Source: Polynucleobacter sp. es-MAR-4
GTDB lineage: Bacteria; Pseudomonadota; Gammaproteobacteria; Burkholderiales; Burkholderiaceae
Length of the DNA: 64,000 nt
NCBI RefSeq assembly: GCF_018882055.1
Contig: NZ_JACVPF010000002.1
Location: 186,001 to 250,000 of the forward strand
Direction of reading: 5' to 3'
The notes below the pieces were generated by a model. The model had not been told where the DNA came from. It ran no database searches and saw nothing but the letters and a program-made list of their open reading frames with translations. How positions within the stretch are numbered: the stretch's first letter is position 1; the number at the start of each line of letters is the position of its first letter. Position numbers and translations under genes: made by a program. Shown piece after piece: positions 30,639-39,706 of this stretch.

Positions 30639-31457
30639 ATGTCAATAACCGATATTCTGATGCTCATGCTTTGCGGGAGCATATCTGGCTTCCTAGCGGG
30701 ATTACTTGGAATTGGTGGCGGGATGATTTTGGTCCCCTTCATGATTGTGGTTTTCAACCACTTGGGATTCGGCCAAAACGTCATCGTGCATATGGCAATT
30801 GCTACCGGTATGGCAACCATTCTATTTACAACTACTTCAGCTATCTGGGCGCACCACAAGCACGGCTCAATTGATTGGAAATTAGTAGCGGCGCTTAGCC
30901 CTGGACTGGTTATCGGGAGCCTTGTCGGTGGTAGCGAAATCTTCGAGGCTATCAATACCTCGTGGCTGTCACTATTCTTTGCCATTTTTATTGTCTACAC
31001 ATCGATCCAAATGATCATCAACAAGAAGCCTTCGGCTGGACGAGAATTACCAGGCGCTGTTGGTCTTTTCTCTTTCGGGGCATTCACAGGCGTAATCGCC
31101 AGCCTTGTTGGTGCGGGCGGAGCATTTATTACTGTGCCATTTATGCTTTGGTGCAACGTCAAACCGCACACTGCCATGGCAAGTTCTTCAGGTTTAGGGT
31201 TTCCGATTGCAGCTGCAGCAACGATTGGCTACATGTATGGAAGTTGGGGCAACCCCAACCTTCCACAAGGATCATTGGGTTTTGTGTATCTTCCGGCAGT
31301 GCTTTGTATTGTGGCGGTCAGCATATTCACAGCCCCGCTTGGCGCAAAAATGGCTAGGAAACTCAATGTCGCTCAACTGAAGCGCATCTTTGGTGTAATG
31401 CTCTTCATGCTTGCAGCCTTCATGTTTAATGAAAGCCGCAAGGCATTCGGTTTCTAA
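30639..31457 (+). CDS. TauE/SafE-family sulfite or organic-anion exporter
   Basis: A 272-residue membrane protein with about eight hydrophobic segments and the two internal repeats of the TSUP family: GFLAGLLGIGGGMILVP near 15-31 and ASLVGAGGAFITVPF near 167-181. The family exports sulfite, sulfoacetate or other anions; the substrate here is not known. It begins one base after the 6S RNA end, and the only Shine-Dalgarno candidate (GGCGGGG) lies inside the 6S sequence. It converges on the malonate genes, which does not prove a link. Confidence 0.85.
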   Translation: MSITDILMLMLCGSISGFLAGLLGIGGGMILVPFMIVVFNHLGFGQNVIVHMAIATGMATILFTTTSAIWAHHKHGSIDWKLVAALSPGLVIGSLVGGSEIFEAINTSWLSLFFAIFIVYTSIQMIINKKPSAGRELPGAVGLFSFGAFTGVIASLVGAGGAFITVPFMLWCNVKPHTAMASSSGLGFPIAAAATIGYMYGSWGNPNLPQGSLGFVYLPAVLCIVAVSIFTAPLGAKMARKLNVAQLKRIFGVMLFMLAAFMFNESRKAFGF

Positions 31458-31475
31458 GTCGGTATTTTTACGCTG

Positions 31476-32999
31476 TTAGCTTGTGTATTGCTGACGCAGA
31501 ATATTCTTCTGGACTTTACCCATCGCATTGCGAGGTAAGTCAGAAACAATCTCCAAACGTTTTGGAATCTTAAAGTTCGCTATTTGCGTTTTGAGTGTTG
31601 CGATCATCGCTTGCGCATCTAGTTTGGCTCCCGCTTTTGGCACCACAACCGCCATTACCGCCTCACCAAAATCTGGGTGCGGAATACCAATCACAGCACT
31701 CTCATCAACGCCATCCATGTCATCGATAAAGCTTTCGATTTCTTTTGGATAGACGTTATAGCCACCAGAAATAATCAAATCCTTACTGCGACCAACAATG
31801 CAGAGGTAGTCCTTAGGGGCTTTACCACCGTTGGCATCACCACCCCAACGCCCTACATCACCAGTCTTAAACCAGCCGTCTTTAGTAAATTCTTCAGCGG
31901 TTTTTTCCGGCATACGCCAGTAACCCTTGAATATATTTGGACCTTTTACCTGGATGCTACCGATTTCATCAACACCACAAGGCTTATTAGCTTCATTGAC
32001 CACGCGAACCTTCACGCCTGGCAACGGCAAGCCAACAGATCCACCGACGCGATTGCCCTTGTACGGATTGGAAACTAACATCACCGTCTCACTCATTCCA
32101 TAACGCTCAAGAATCGGTTGTCCAATAAGCTCTTTGAAGGTATTAAACGTTTCGGTGAGCAAGGGTGCAGAGCCAGAAACAAACAAGCGCATATTGCGCG
32201 TGACGTTCTTATTAAAGTTTTTATCTGCAAGCAGGCGAACATAGAACGTTGGCACACCCATCATGACAGTGGAATTAGGCATGTGATGAATTAACTGCGC
32301 AGTATCTAAACGCGGCAACCAAATCATTTTGCTGCCGTTAATCAAAGCGCCATGGGCCGCCACAAACAGTCCATGCACATGGAAGATCGGGAGGGCATGC
32401 AACAAGACATCGCCCTTCTTCCAACCCCAAAACTTCTGCAGCACTTGAGCATTACTTCCCAAGTTTTTATGGGTGAGCATTGCGCCTTTGCTGCGACCAG
32501 TTGTGCCAGACGTGTACAAGATTGCCGCTAAATCATCATCTTTGACTGCAACTGTTTTGAACTTATCGCTTTGACCAGCAGAGCGCTCTAATAAAGTGCC
32601 TTTGCGATCTTCATCCAAGGTAAAGACATGTTTAGTGCCAGCCTTAAAAGCAACTTTAGATACCCAAGAGAAATTCTTGCTGCTGCAAACTACAACCGCA
32701 GGTTCAGCATTCTCAAGAAAGTATTGGATCTCCGCCGCTTGATAAGCAGTGTTCAGGGGTAAATAAACGTAACCCGCCTTAATAGTAGCGAGGTATAAAA
32801 AGAGTGCTTCAGGGGATTTTTCAACCTGTACCGCAACCCTTGATCCAGCGGGTAATTTGAGGCTCTTAAGCAAATTTGCCATCTTGGCAGTCGCACGCTC
32901 CAGATCACTCCAGGAGTAATAAAGTCCATCATGCGTTTCAAGTGCACATGCTTGCTTATCTTTTGGAAAACCTTTTTCCAATAAGGAATATAAATTCAT
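31476..32999 (-). CDS. matB: Malonyl-CoA synthetase (AMP-forming)
   Basis: Makes malonyl-CoA from malonate, CoA and ATP. The 507-residue acyl-CoA synthetase has YTSGTTGRSKGAML at about 166-179, the adenylate motif ERYGMSET, GWFKTGDVG, and the C-terminal lysine near GKVQKN. The overall pattern, including IFHVHGLFVA and the HNNG-less ending, resembles MatB rather than acetate or long-chain ligases. The ATG at 32999 has GAGG before it; the upstream TTG is unlikely. The operon with malonyl-CoA decarboxylase and a Bug binding protein supports the substrate. Confidence 0.88.
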   Translation of the reverse strand: MNLYSLLEKGFPKDKQACALETHDGLYYSWSDLERATAKMANLLKSLKLPAGSRVAVQVEKSPEALFLYLATIKAGYVYLPLNTAYQAAEIQYFLENAEPAVVVCSSKNFSWVSKVAFKAGTKHVFTLDEDRKGTLLERSAGQSDKFKTVAVKDDDLAAILYTSGTTGRSKGAMLTHKNLGSNAQVLQKFWGWKKGDVLLHALPIFHVHGLFVAAHGALINGSKMIWLPRLDTAQLIHHMPNSTVMMGVPTFYVRLLADKNFNKNVTRNMRLFVSGSAPLLTETFNTFKELIGQPILERYGMSETVMLVSNPYKGNRVGGSVGLPLPGVKVRVVNEANKPCGVDEIGSIQVKGPNIFKGYWRMPEKTAEEFTKDGWFKTGDVGRWGGDANGGKAPKDYLCIVGRSKDLIISGGYNVYPKEIESFIDDMDGVDESAVIGIPHPDFGEAVMAVVVPKAGAKLDAQAMIATLKTQIANFKIPKRLEIVSDLPRNAMGKVQKNILRQQYTS

Positions 33000-33033
33000 T
33001 CGAGCCTCAAATACCAATTCATTAATTACTAAA

Positions 33034-34032
33034 TTAATCTAACGAAGCGCCAGATTTCTTCACTACGCTAGACCAACGTGCTACGTCAGCACGAACCTGC
33101 TTACCAAAAGCCTCACCATAGAGATTAGGTGTATCGGATCCATTCTTCTCCCAAATTGCTTTGAGCTTTGGCGTATTCAATGCCTTCTGTACCTCAACAA
33201 TCATCTTGTCTACGATTGGCTTTGGTGTACCTGCTGGAGCAAACATGGAGTACCAAGTAGATACCTCATAGTCAGGCAAGCCAGCTTCTTTAAAAGTAGG
33301 TACGTTAGGAATAGCAGTTGAACGCTTATTTGATGCCACAGCAATTGCCACCAACTTACCAGCATTGATCTGTGGAGCTGAAGTAGCCAAGCCATCAAAC
33401 TCTAGGTCGATCTGACCAGCCAACAAGTCATTCATTGCTGGGCCAGCGCCACGGTATGGAATGTGAGTAATGAAGGTGCCAGTCTGAATCTTGAAGAGCT
33501 CACCAGCTAAGTGATGAACAGTGCCGCTACCCGCGCTAGCAAAGTTGTATTTGCCAGGATTTTTCTTCATGAGATCAATAAACTCTTTGGCATTACGCGC
33601 ACTCACTCTTTGTGGATTAACCACCAGAACCTGAGGAACGTTTGCCAACATAGCTACAGGAATAAAGCTTTTCTCAATATCGTAATCAAGATTTTTGTAC
33701 ATCGAAGGGGCGATAGTGTGATGAGTAGCGCCAATAAACCAGGTGTAACCATCTGGAGCTGCCTTTGCAGCAACTGAAGCACCTACAGTACCGCCAGCAC
33801 CACCGCGATTATCAATAATGAATTGCTTACCCATCTGCTCAGTTAACTGTGCTGCCAATGGTCTAGCGAATGCATCTGTTCCACCGCCTGCAGGGAATGG
33901 ATTCAGGAAGGTAACCGGCTTAACTGGCCACTCCTGCGCCATAACAGTCAAAGGTGCGGCACAGAGAAGAAATAATGATTTCTTCAACGTGCTGACAGAA
34001 AAAAGTGATGCCTTTAGTTTTTGATTAAACAT
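33034..34032 (-). CDS. Bug/TctC-type periplasmic substrate-binding protein, probably malonate
   Basis: Solute-binding protein of the tripartite tricarboxylate transporter class; 332 residues with a signal peptide (KSLFLLCAAPLTVMAQ, cut after about residue 26) and the family blocks FLNPFPAGGGTDAFAR, NRGGAGGTVGA and YNFASAGSGTVHHLAGELF. Its place between malonyl-CoA decarboxylase and synthetase points to malonate. The membrane subunits TctA and TctB are not present in the window, so a partner must be elsewhere or the protein acts with another carrier. The ATG at 34032 has GGAG eight bases upstream. Confidence 0.88.
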   Translation of the reverse strand: MFNQKLKASLFSVSTLKKSLFLLCAAPLTVMAQEWPVKPVTFLNPFPAGGGTDAFARPLAAQLTEQMGKQFIIDNRGGAGGTVGASVAAKAAPDGYTWFIGATHHTIAPSMYKNLDYDIEKSFIPVAMLANVPQVLVVNPQRVSARNAKEFIDLMKKNPGKYNFASAGSGTVHHLAGELFKIQTGTFITHIPYRGAGPAMNDLLAGQIDLEFDGLATSAPQINAGKLVAIAVASNKRSTAIPNVPTFKEAGLPDYEVSTWYSMFAPAGTPKPIVDKMIVEVQKALNTPKLKAIWEKNGSDTPNLYGEAFGKQVRADVARWSSVVKKSGASLD

Positions 34033-34049
34033 CTTCGTCTCCTTTTTTA

Positions 34050-34064
34050 TCAATCTGTGATTGA
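34050..34064. repeat. Inverted repeat upstream of the malonate-operon binding protein
   Basis: TCAATC TGT GATTGA lies about 18 bases before the Bug gene start, just ahead of its Shine-Dalgarno sequence, in the 106-base gap after the malonyl-CoA decarboxylase gene. It could be an operator for a GntR-type regulator or a small mRNA hairpin. No regulator gene is adjacent. Confidence 0.35.
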
Positions 34065-34138
34065 CGTCGTTTTTATAAATACTGCACCATTCTAAGGGCA
34101 CTTAACACTTGCTGCAAAAGTCCGTACAAGGGAAAACA

Positions 34139-35443
34139 CTAGGGAGCCATTAAGCGGCCTACAGCCCTGGAATAGACAATTTCCCCATTAGCAAAGCGCT
34201 CATGGTTATCCTCCACGCTGCCCAAATCATAAAGATAGTTCACCATCAAGCCAGCAGATTGGCGCAAGCCCTTGCGCGATAAATCACCCGCCCAATTAAC
34301 GAGATGCAGCTTTGCACCATTACCCAAATGAAACTTGGCTACTGGATTGCCATCACGCCCGGTAGAGGCAAGCCCTAAATACATACTTGCCAAACTCAAT
34401 AAAGCTGCTTTTTCCTTCTCAGAGGCCAAGTCTGGATGCCAACCACCCGTCAATCGCTCAGTCCAAGATTGATTCTCAAGCTTTAATACGGCCAGAGCGC
34501 TGTCTCTCGCTACCTTGAGATTGGGTTTCAATCTATCAGCTGGCACACCCTCACCTAAATGAGCGCCTGCAGCAACCCAATCCATAAACCCTGGAATAGG
34601 TGACAAAGTGACAAAGGTTTTGATTCCGGGGAACTCGGCATGCAACTGCTCAGCTACTCGCTTAATCAAAAAGTTGCCCATGGATACACCACGAAGACCA
34701 GGCTCGCAGTTACTGATGGAATAAAAAACAGCGACCTTATATTGAGAGGCCTGATCGACTGTCTCTGCTTTTTTATCAACCAATGGCGTAATGACCGTTG
34801 GGATCTCAGGTAAGAGTGCCACTTCAACAAAGATCAAGGGCTCACTTGGGAGTTGCGGATGAAAGAAAGCAAAACAACGACGATCAGGCTGCAGGCGACG
34901 ACGTAAGTCATCCCAACCATCAATTGCATGAACTGCTTCATGCTGAATCAATTTCTCCAGGACTTCTGCCGGTGATTTCCAGTCCACCTGGTGCATTTTG
35001 AGAAAGCCCGGATTAAACCAAGACGAGAGTAAGTGGCGCATATCAAAATCCACCGCAGCCAATTCTGGTTTTTTATCCAGCAACTGCAATAAATCACGAC
35101 GCATTTGCACTACGGCTGCAGTACCTTGGCTGGCGCGGTTGAGGCGACGAAAAAACTCCTGCCGAGGGGATTCAGAAACTTTTTGTAGCTGGATGTAATT
35201 TCGCGCACTAGAGTCGGCCACAAAATTTTGCGCTGCCTTCAGCACCGCATCCGCTTGAGGATTCAACTTCTCAAACAGAAAGGTAAAGAATGAGACGTGC
35301 TGATCTTTTGCTAATTTGCGGTAGTTGTTGACCACATCATCAGCCATGCTCAGCGCATTTGATTCTCCCCGCTCAGATATCAAGCGTTTGATAGCGTTAT
35401 TTGCCTTAGATAAATTACGCGCTTTAGTGAGCTTCTCCAGCAT
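34139..35443 (-). CDS. matA: Malonyl-CoA decarboxylase
   Basis: Splits malonyl-CoA into acetyl-CoA and CO2. The 434-residue protein has the two parts of the family: a helical N-terminal domain (about 1-150) and a GNAT-like catalytic domain with HEAVHAIDGWDDLRRRL, CFAFFHP, VFYSISNCEPGLRGVSMGNFLIK and TLSPIPGF. The downstream order of decarboxylase, Bug protein, synthetase matches the mat scheme of rhizobia, with the MatC carrier replaced by a binding protein. The 129 bases upstream are AT-rich and may hold its promoter; no clear motif is seen. Confidence 0.92.
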   Translation of the reverse strand: MLEKLTKARNLSKANNAIKRLISERGESNALSMADDVVNNYRKLAKDQHVSFFTFLFEKLNPQADAVLKAAQNFVADSSARNYIQLQKVSESPRQEFFRRLNRASQGTAAVVQMRRDLLQLLDKKPELAAVDFDMRHLLSSWFNPGFLKMHQVDWKSPAEVLEKLIQHEAVHAIDGWDDLRRRLQPDRRCFAFFHPQLPSEPLIFVEVALLPEIPTVITPLVDKKAETVDQASQYKVAVFYSISNCEPGLRGVSMGNFLIKRVAEQLHAEFPGIKTFVTLSPIPGFMDWVAAGAHLGEGVPADRLKPNLKVARDSALAVLKLENQSWTERLTGGWHPDLASEKEKAALLSLASMYLGLASTGRDGNPVAKFHLGNGAKLHLVNWAGDLSRKGLRQSAGLMVNYLYDLGSVEDNHERFANGEIVYSRAVGRLMAP

Positions 35444-35572
35444 GGATATCTTTCAATTAAAGTAAATATGGTCAGAAATTGGGCAAATTCAGCAAAAATC
35501 TGATGCCATCCAGGGGAATTAAGGCAATTTCATGAAATTACCTACAAATACCCCAAGAAAACCGATTTTTAG

Positions 35573-36370
35573 CTACTGATGAGTGCCGTTTTTCGTATTC
35601 ACTCTTACTATAAGGTAAATTCCGAAAATAATCATGGGCACAGAAAGCCACTGCCCCATGGATAGACCAAGACCTAAGAGACCCAGGAAGGCATCAGGCT
35701 CGCGTGCGAATTCCGCTAAGAAACGACAAACACCATAGCCCAGCAAAAATAATCCAGAAATCTGTCCGACCCTGCGTGGCCTACTGGAGTAGATCCAAAG
35801 GATGATGCCCAAGCAAATTCCCTCGCCAAAAAACTGATAGATCTGGGAAGGGTGACGAGGTAAGGAGTCAACCATTGGGAAGATCATGGCCCAAGGTAAA
35901 TCTGTCGGCCTGCCCCACAACTCGCCATTGATGAAATTGCCCAAGCGGCCAAATGCCAAACCAAACGGGACAAGTGGTGCAACCAAATCACTAACTACAA
36001 AAAATGAAACCTTGCGACGATGCGCAAACCAAAGCAGCGCCAGCAAAACACCGAGTAAGCCACCATGAAAGGACATACCGCCCTCCCATATCTTGAGAAT
36101 ACTCAGGGGGTTTGCGAGGTAATAGCCAGGCATATAAAACAAGGTGTAGCCCAAACGCCCACCAAGTACCACGCCTAAAACGCCAGCAAATAAAAGATCC
36201 TCAAGATCTTTATATGACCAACCCAGAGATTGATATTGCGGAGCACGTATACGCAGACGACCTAATAGCAAAAATTGGGCAAAGGCTAGGAGGTACATCA
36301 AGCCATACCAATGAATGGCAAATGCACCAATCCGAATTGCGGCAGGATCAAATTCTGGATGAATCAACAT
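35573..36370 (-). CDS. lgt: Prolipoprotein diacylglyceryl transferase
   Basis: Adds the diacylglyceryl group to the lipobox cysteine of prolipoproteins in the inner membrane. The 265-residue protein has about seven membrane segments and the signatures [11 protein letters not shown] near 97-107 and [17 protein letters not shown] near 139-155. The ATG at 36370 gives the normal short N-terminus ([12 protein letters not shown]). It is the last gene of the minus-strand run pepA-holC-lgt, and starts 19 bases after holC ends. Confidence 0.95.
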   Translation of the reverse strand: MLIHPEFDPAAIRIGAFAIHWYGLMYLLAFAQFLLLGRLRIRAPQYQSLGWSYKDLEDLLFAGVLGVVLGGRLGYTLFYMPGYYLANPLSILKIWEGGMSFHGGLLGVLLALLWFAHRRKVSFFVVSDLVAPLVPFGLAFGRLGNFINGELWGRPTDLPWAMIFPMVDSLPRHPSQIYQFFGEGICLGIILWIYSSRPRRVGQISGLFLLGYGVCRFLAEFAREPDAFLGLLGLGLSMGQWLSVPMIIFGIYLIVRVNTKNGTHQ

Positions 36371-36389
36371 ACTCGGGGTTGGTTAATGA

Positions 36390-36854
36390 TCACGCTTTAG
36401 ATTGATCGAAGTTGTGTAGCTCATGACCTAAGTCACGATAGGCCTTATATCGCTCGCGCCCTGCGAGACGCTCCGCTTCATTGATCGTGACAACCTCAAC
36501 AATGCGAGGGAAGCGCGCAAGCAATCCCGGCACATCAGCAGGCATACGCATTCCAAGATGAATGAGAACGTCCGCATGCGGAAGCTGCGATAAGGCAGGC
36601 GATAAGAAATGCTCTGTCAGCAAAATAGGAGTCTCTGCTGCTGCCTCATCTTCAATAAAGCAATGCGGCAAGAAGTCTGTTGCGCTAAAGGTCCACAAAA
36701 GTTCATCCAACTTTTTAAGATCTGCTTTGTCGCCAACCATCACGATATTGCGCACAGGCTCACCCGCTGGCGTGGCACTCCAGATCTTACGGGTTAAGCG
36801 ACAGGCGTATTCCAACTTATCACCGACGTTGCTATGAAAATCAATGCGAGCCAT
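36390..36854 (-). CDS. holC: DNA polymerase III chi subunit
   Basis: Clamp-loader accessory protein that links the polymerase to single-strand binding protein. The 154-residue product has IDFHSNVGDKLEYACRLTRKI at the N-terminus, the WTFSATDFLPHC segment near residue 53-64 and the ILLTEHFLSP and EVVTINEAERLAGRERYKAYRDLGHEL blocks. It is a little longer than the E. coli protein (147). pepA followed by holC is a common proteobacterial order, which supports the call. The gap to pepA is 16 bases. Confidence 0.9.
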   Translation of the reverse strand: MARIDFHSNVGDKLEYACRLTRKIWSATPAGEPVRNIVMVGDKADLKKLDELLWTFSATDFLPHCFIEDEAAAETPILLTEHFLSPALSQLPHADVLIHLGMRMPADVPGLLARFPRIVEVVTINEAERLAGRERYKAYRDLGHELHNFDQSKA

Positions 36855-36870
36855 AAATTACTTTCTGCGC

Positions 36871-38472
36871 TTACTTTTGCTCAAGCAAGTAATTCACAAG
36901 CAAAGGCACAGGACGTCCAGTTGAACCTTTAGCGGCGCCACTCTTCCAGGCTGTTCCAGCGATATCTAAGTGAGCCCATTTATATTTCTCAGTGAAACGG
37001 GATAAGAAACAAGCTGCAGTAACGCTACCTGCTGGGCGCCCACCAATATTGGCTACATCTGCAAAATTCGATTTGAGCTGTTCATGGTAAGCCGCATCTA
37101 AAGGCAAACGCCATACGGTATCCAAAGAAGCATGGCCAGCTTTAGTGAGGGACTGAACCAAGCCCTCATCATCGGAGAACACACCACTATGTACATGACC
37201 CAATGCAATGATGCAGGCGCCAGTCAAAGTAGCTACATCAATCACGGCTTTAGGCTTGAAGCGTTCAACATAAGTTAAGGCATCACACAAGATTAAACGG
37301 CCTTCAGCATCCGTATTCAGAATCTCAATCGTTTGCCCCGACATACTCTTCACAATATCGCCAGGGCGAGTTGCATTACCAGAAGGCATGTTTTCACAAG
37401 TCGGAATCACGCCGATGACATTCTTTTTCAGCTTCATTAAAGCTGTGGCATACATCGTGCCAATCACCGAGGCGGCACCACACATGTCGTATTTCATCTC
37501 GTCCATGGCTTCGCCAGGCTTTAAAGAAATGCCACCCGTATCAAAGGTAATACCCTTGCCCACCAACACAATAGGAGCCTCGCCGGCCTTACCGCCTTGA
37601 TGACGCATCACAATAAATTGTGGCGGAGTATCCGAGCCCTTGGCAACGGATAAAAATGAGCCCATACCCAATGCTTCAATTTGCTTGCGGCCCAAGACTT
37701 CAACCTTGAGGCTAGTTTTTTTGCTTAAGCCCTGTGCCGCTTTACCCAAATAGGTTGGCGTACAAATATTTGGCGGCAAATTACCTAAGTCTTTGGCTAA
37801 GTTCATACCCTCAACCATGGCCGCACCTTCCGGTACGGCAGCCTTGAGCTCTTTGGCACAGGTGTCATTGCCAGCAAAGACCAAGTGAGTAAAAGTATCA
37901 GCCTTATCTTTAGCTTTGAATTTCATGGCTGGCTGTCTCACACCGAATCGGTATGCCTGATCGCCAGCATACTGAATCGTCAAACGCACTTCCTCAGCAA
38001 TGAAGTCAGCGCGATGTCCCAAGGCAAAGCTCGGAATAAACCACAAAGCGTTTTGAATTGAACCGCCGCTTAATTGCTTTAATGCAGCCCGAGCAATTTT
38101 GGAATACGAGCTAAGGCTGCGCGCACTAGCCGGAGCAATATCACCTAAAGATACTAAGAGGATGCGCTTCACCTTAACCCCAGAAGTAGCCCAGGATTTT
38201 TCCGCACGAATCACACAAGTAGAAGCTGACTGAGCATCGAGATCGCCCACCAGATTTGCATGGGTCACTGAACCGCCTAGCAGGCGATCCAATTCAACCA
38301 AAATTCCAGACTTGGATTTGGCAGCCGCTAAGGCATCTAAATCTGCTTTTGAATAGGCTAAAACCAAGCAATCTGAGCTTTGAGCCAGTAGCGTGGCCAA
38401 GCTCGCCTTGAGCTGCTTGGGGTTATTCAGATCGGCTTGCGCGAAATTCTTAGTGCTAAATTGAATGGTCAT
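36871..38472 (-). CDS. pepA: Leucyl aminopeptidase (cytosol aminopeptidase)
   Basis: Zinc/manganese metallopeptidase that frees N-terminal residues; PepA also binds DNA in some bacteria. The 533-residue protein has GKGITFDTGGISLKP near 305-319 and the signature NTDAEGRLILCDAL near 388-401. The divergent lptF start lies 118 bases away, so the two share a control region. The protein is slightly longer than E. coli PepA (503) through an N-terminal domain with low conservation. No cer-like recombination site is visible. Confidence 0.95.
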   Translation of the reverse strand: MTIQFSTKNFAQADLNNPKQLKASLATLLAQSSDCLVLAYSKADLDALAAAKSKSGILVELDRLLGGSVTHANLVGDLDAQSASTCVIRAEKSWATSGVKVKRILLVSLGDIAPASARSLSSYSKIARAALKQLSGGSIQNALWFIPSFALGHRADFIAEEVRLTIQYAGDQAYRFGVRQPAMKFKAKDKADTFTHLVFAGNDTCAKELKAAVPEGAAMVEGMNLAKDLGNLPPNICTPTYLGKAAQGLSKKTSLKVEVLGRKQIEALGMGSFLSVAKGSDTPPQFIVMRHQGGKAGEAPIVLVGKGITFDTGGISLKPGEAMDEMKYDMCGAASVIGTMYATALMKLKKNVIGVIPTCENMPSGNATRPGDIVKSMSGQTIEILNTDAEGRLILCDALTYVERFKPKAVIDVATLTGACIIALGHVHSGVFSDDEGLVQSLTKAGHASLDTVWRLPLDAAYHEQLKSNFADVANIGGRPAGSVTAACFLSRFTEKYKWAHLDIAGTAWKSGAAKGSTGRPVPLLVNYLLEQK

Positions 38473-38590
38473 GATGTCTTAAGGTATTTTTAAGTCAATT
38501 CAAGGGAAAAAATGGGTGTTTATCCATTATCCTCCGAGATGCAGGTTCACATCTTGAGTGAGCCAATAACCGCCAACTCATTATCTATTC

Positions 38591-39706
38591 ATGATTTTTC
38601 ATCAAGCCCTTCGCCGAGAACTCAGTTTTACGACTGGTGGCGTTTTTTTGGTCTTGGTCACCATCATGATTACGACCCTAGTTATCCGAATTCTGGGCTT
38701 TGCGGCAAATGGCGCCGTCAATCCAGAGGATGCCCTCGTTTTAATAGCACTTGCCACTCTGGGTTATATGGCCGTGCTTCTGACGGTCTCGCTCTTTGTG
38801 GCGGTCTTAATAGTGCTGGTTCGCTGGTACAAAGATTCGGAAATGATTGTTTGGTTTGCCAGCGGCCTGAGCATTGCCAGCCTCATTCGACCAATCCTGC
38901 GTTTTGCAGCGCCACTGATTGTCATCATCGCCCTCTTAGCCCTCTTTGTTTGGCCTTGGGCTAATCGTGAATCCACCATCATTAGTCAGCGGTTTCAACA
39001 ACGCAGCGATGTTTCTATGGTTGCTGCAGGTCAGTTTAGAGAATCAGCTAAAGCGGAGCGGGTATTTTTTATCGAAGAGTTGGATGTCGATAAAAGCGAG
39101 GTGAAGAATATCTTTGCCGCTGAAACAAAAAATGGGCGTCTGAGTGTCGCGGTTGCCGCCACCGGATTCATTGAGAATGCCGCAGGAGGCAGCAAATCGA
39201 TTGTTCTGAATAATGGTCGGCGTTACGAAGGATTGCCAACGCAACCGGATTTCAGAATTTTGGAATTTGCTGAGTACAGCACCCAAATTCACAGCAAAAG
39301 TGCACTTGATCCAGCACCGCGCGATCGTGAAAAAACAGTCTTTGAACTACTAAACGATCCCGATCCAATTGCAATGAATCCGAATTACGCCGAATTACTT
39401 TGGCGTATTGGCTTGCCATTAATGGCTTTAGGCTTGGTACTCATTGCCATCCCTTTGGCTTATGTCAATCCCAGACTGGGCAACTACACTGCCATGTTTT
39501 ATGCCGTGCTGATTTACTTGATTTACAGCAACCTCCTGAACCTCACTCAAAACTTTGTTTCCCAAGGAAAGGTGAATGTTTATGTAGCGGCTTGGCCTAT
39601 ACATGCCCTAGCATTTGGCATTGCTTTTTTACTGATTCGTAACCGTATTAACCCATCGTTGAAATGGTGGCGCCGTCAACTCCCCTCGTTCTTGGCTAAT
39701 AGATGA
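38591..39706 (+). CDS. lptF: LPS export ABC transporter permease LptF
   Basis: One of the two inner-membrane permeases that pull LPS from the membrane and feed the Lpt bridge. The 371-residue protein has six hydrophobic segments in two triplets (about 12-125 and 280-365) around a large periplasmic jellyroll domain. The start MIFHQALRREL is typical. It overlaps lptG by four bases and is divergent from pepA, the usual arrangement in proteobacteria. LptB, A and C are elsewhere. Confidence 0.93.
   Translation: MIFHQALRRELSFTTGGVFLVLVTIMITTLVIRILGFAANGAVNPEDALVLIALATLGYMAVLLTVSLFVAVLIVLVRWYKDSEMIVWFASGLSIASLIRPILRFAAPLIVIIALLALFVWPWANRESTIISQRFQQRSDVSMVAAGQFRESAKAERVFFIEELDVDKSEVKNIFAAETKNGRLSVAVAATGFIENAAGGSKSIVLNNGRRYEGLPTQPDFRILEFAEYSTQIHSKSALDPAPRDREKTVFELLNDPDPIAMNPNYAELLWRIGLPLMALGLVLIAIPLAYVNPRLGNYTAMFYAVLIYLIYSNLLNLTQNFVSQGKVNVYVAAWPIHALAFGIAFLLIRNRINPSLKWWRRQLPSFLANR

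Noticed and set aside
38512..38964. A 150-codon frame overlapping lptF
   Set aside because: It is out of frame with lptF, has no family features and is Cys/His/Ser-rich like other shadow frames.
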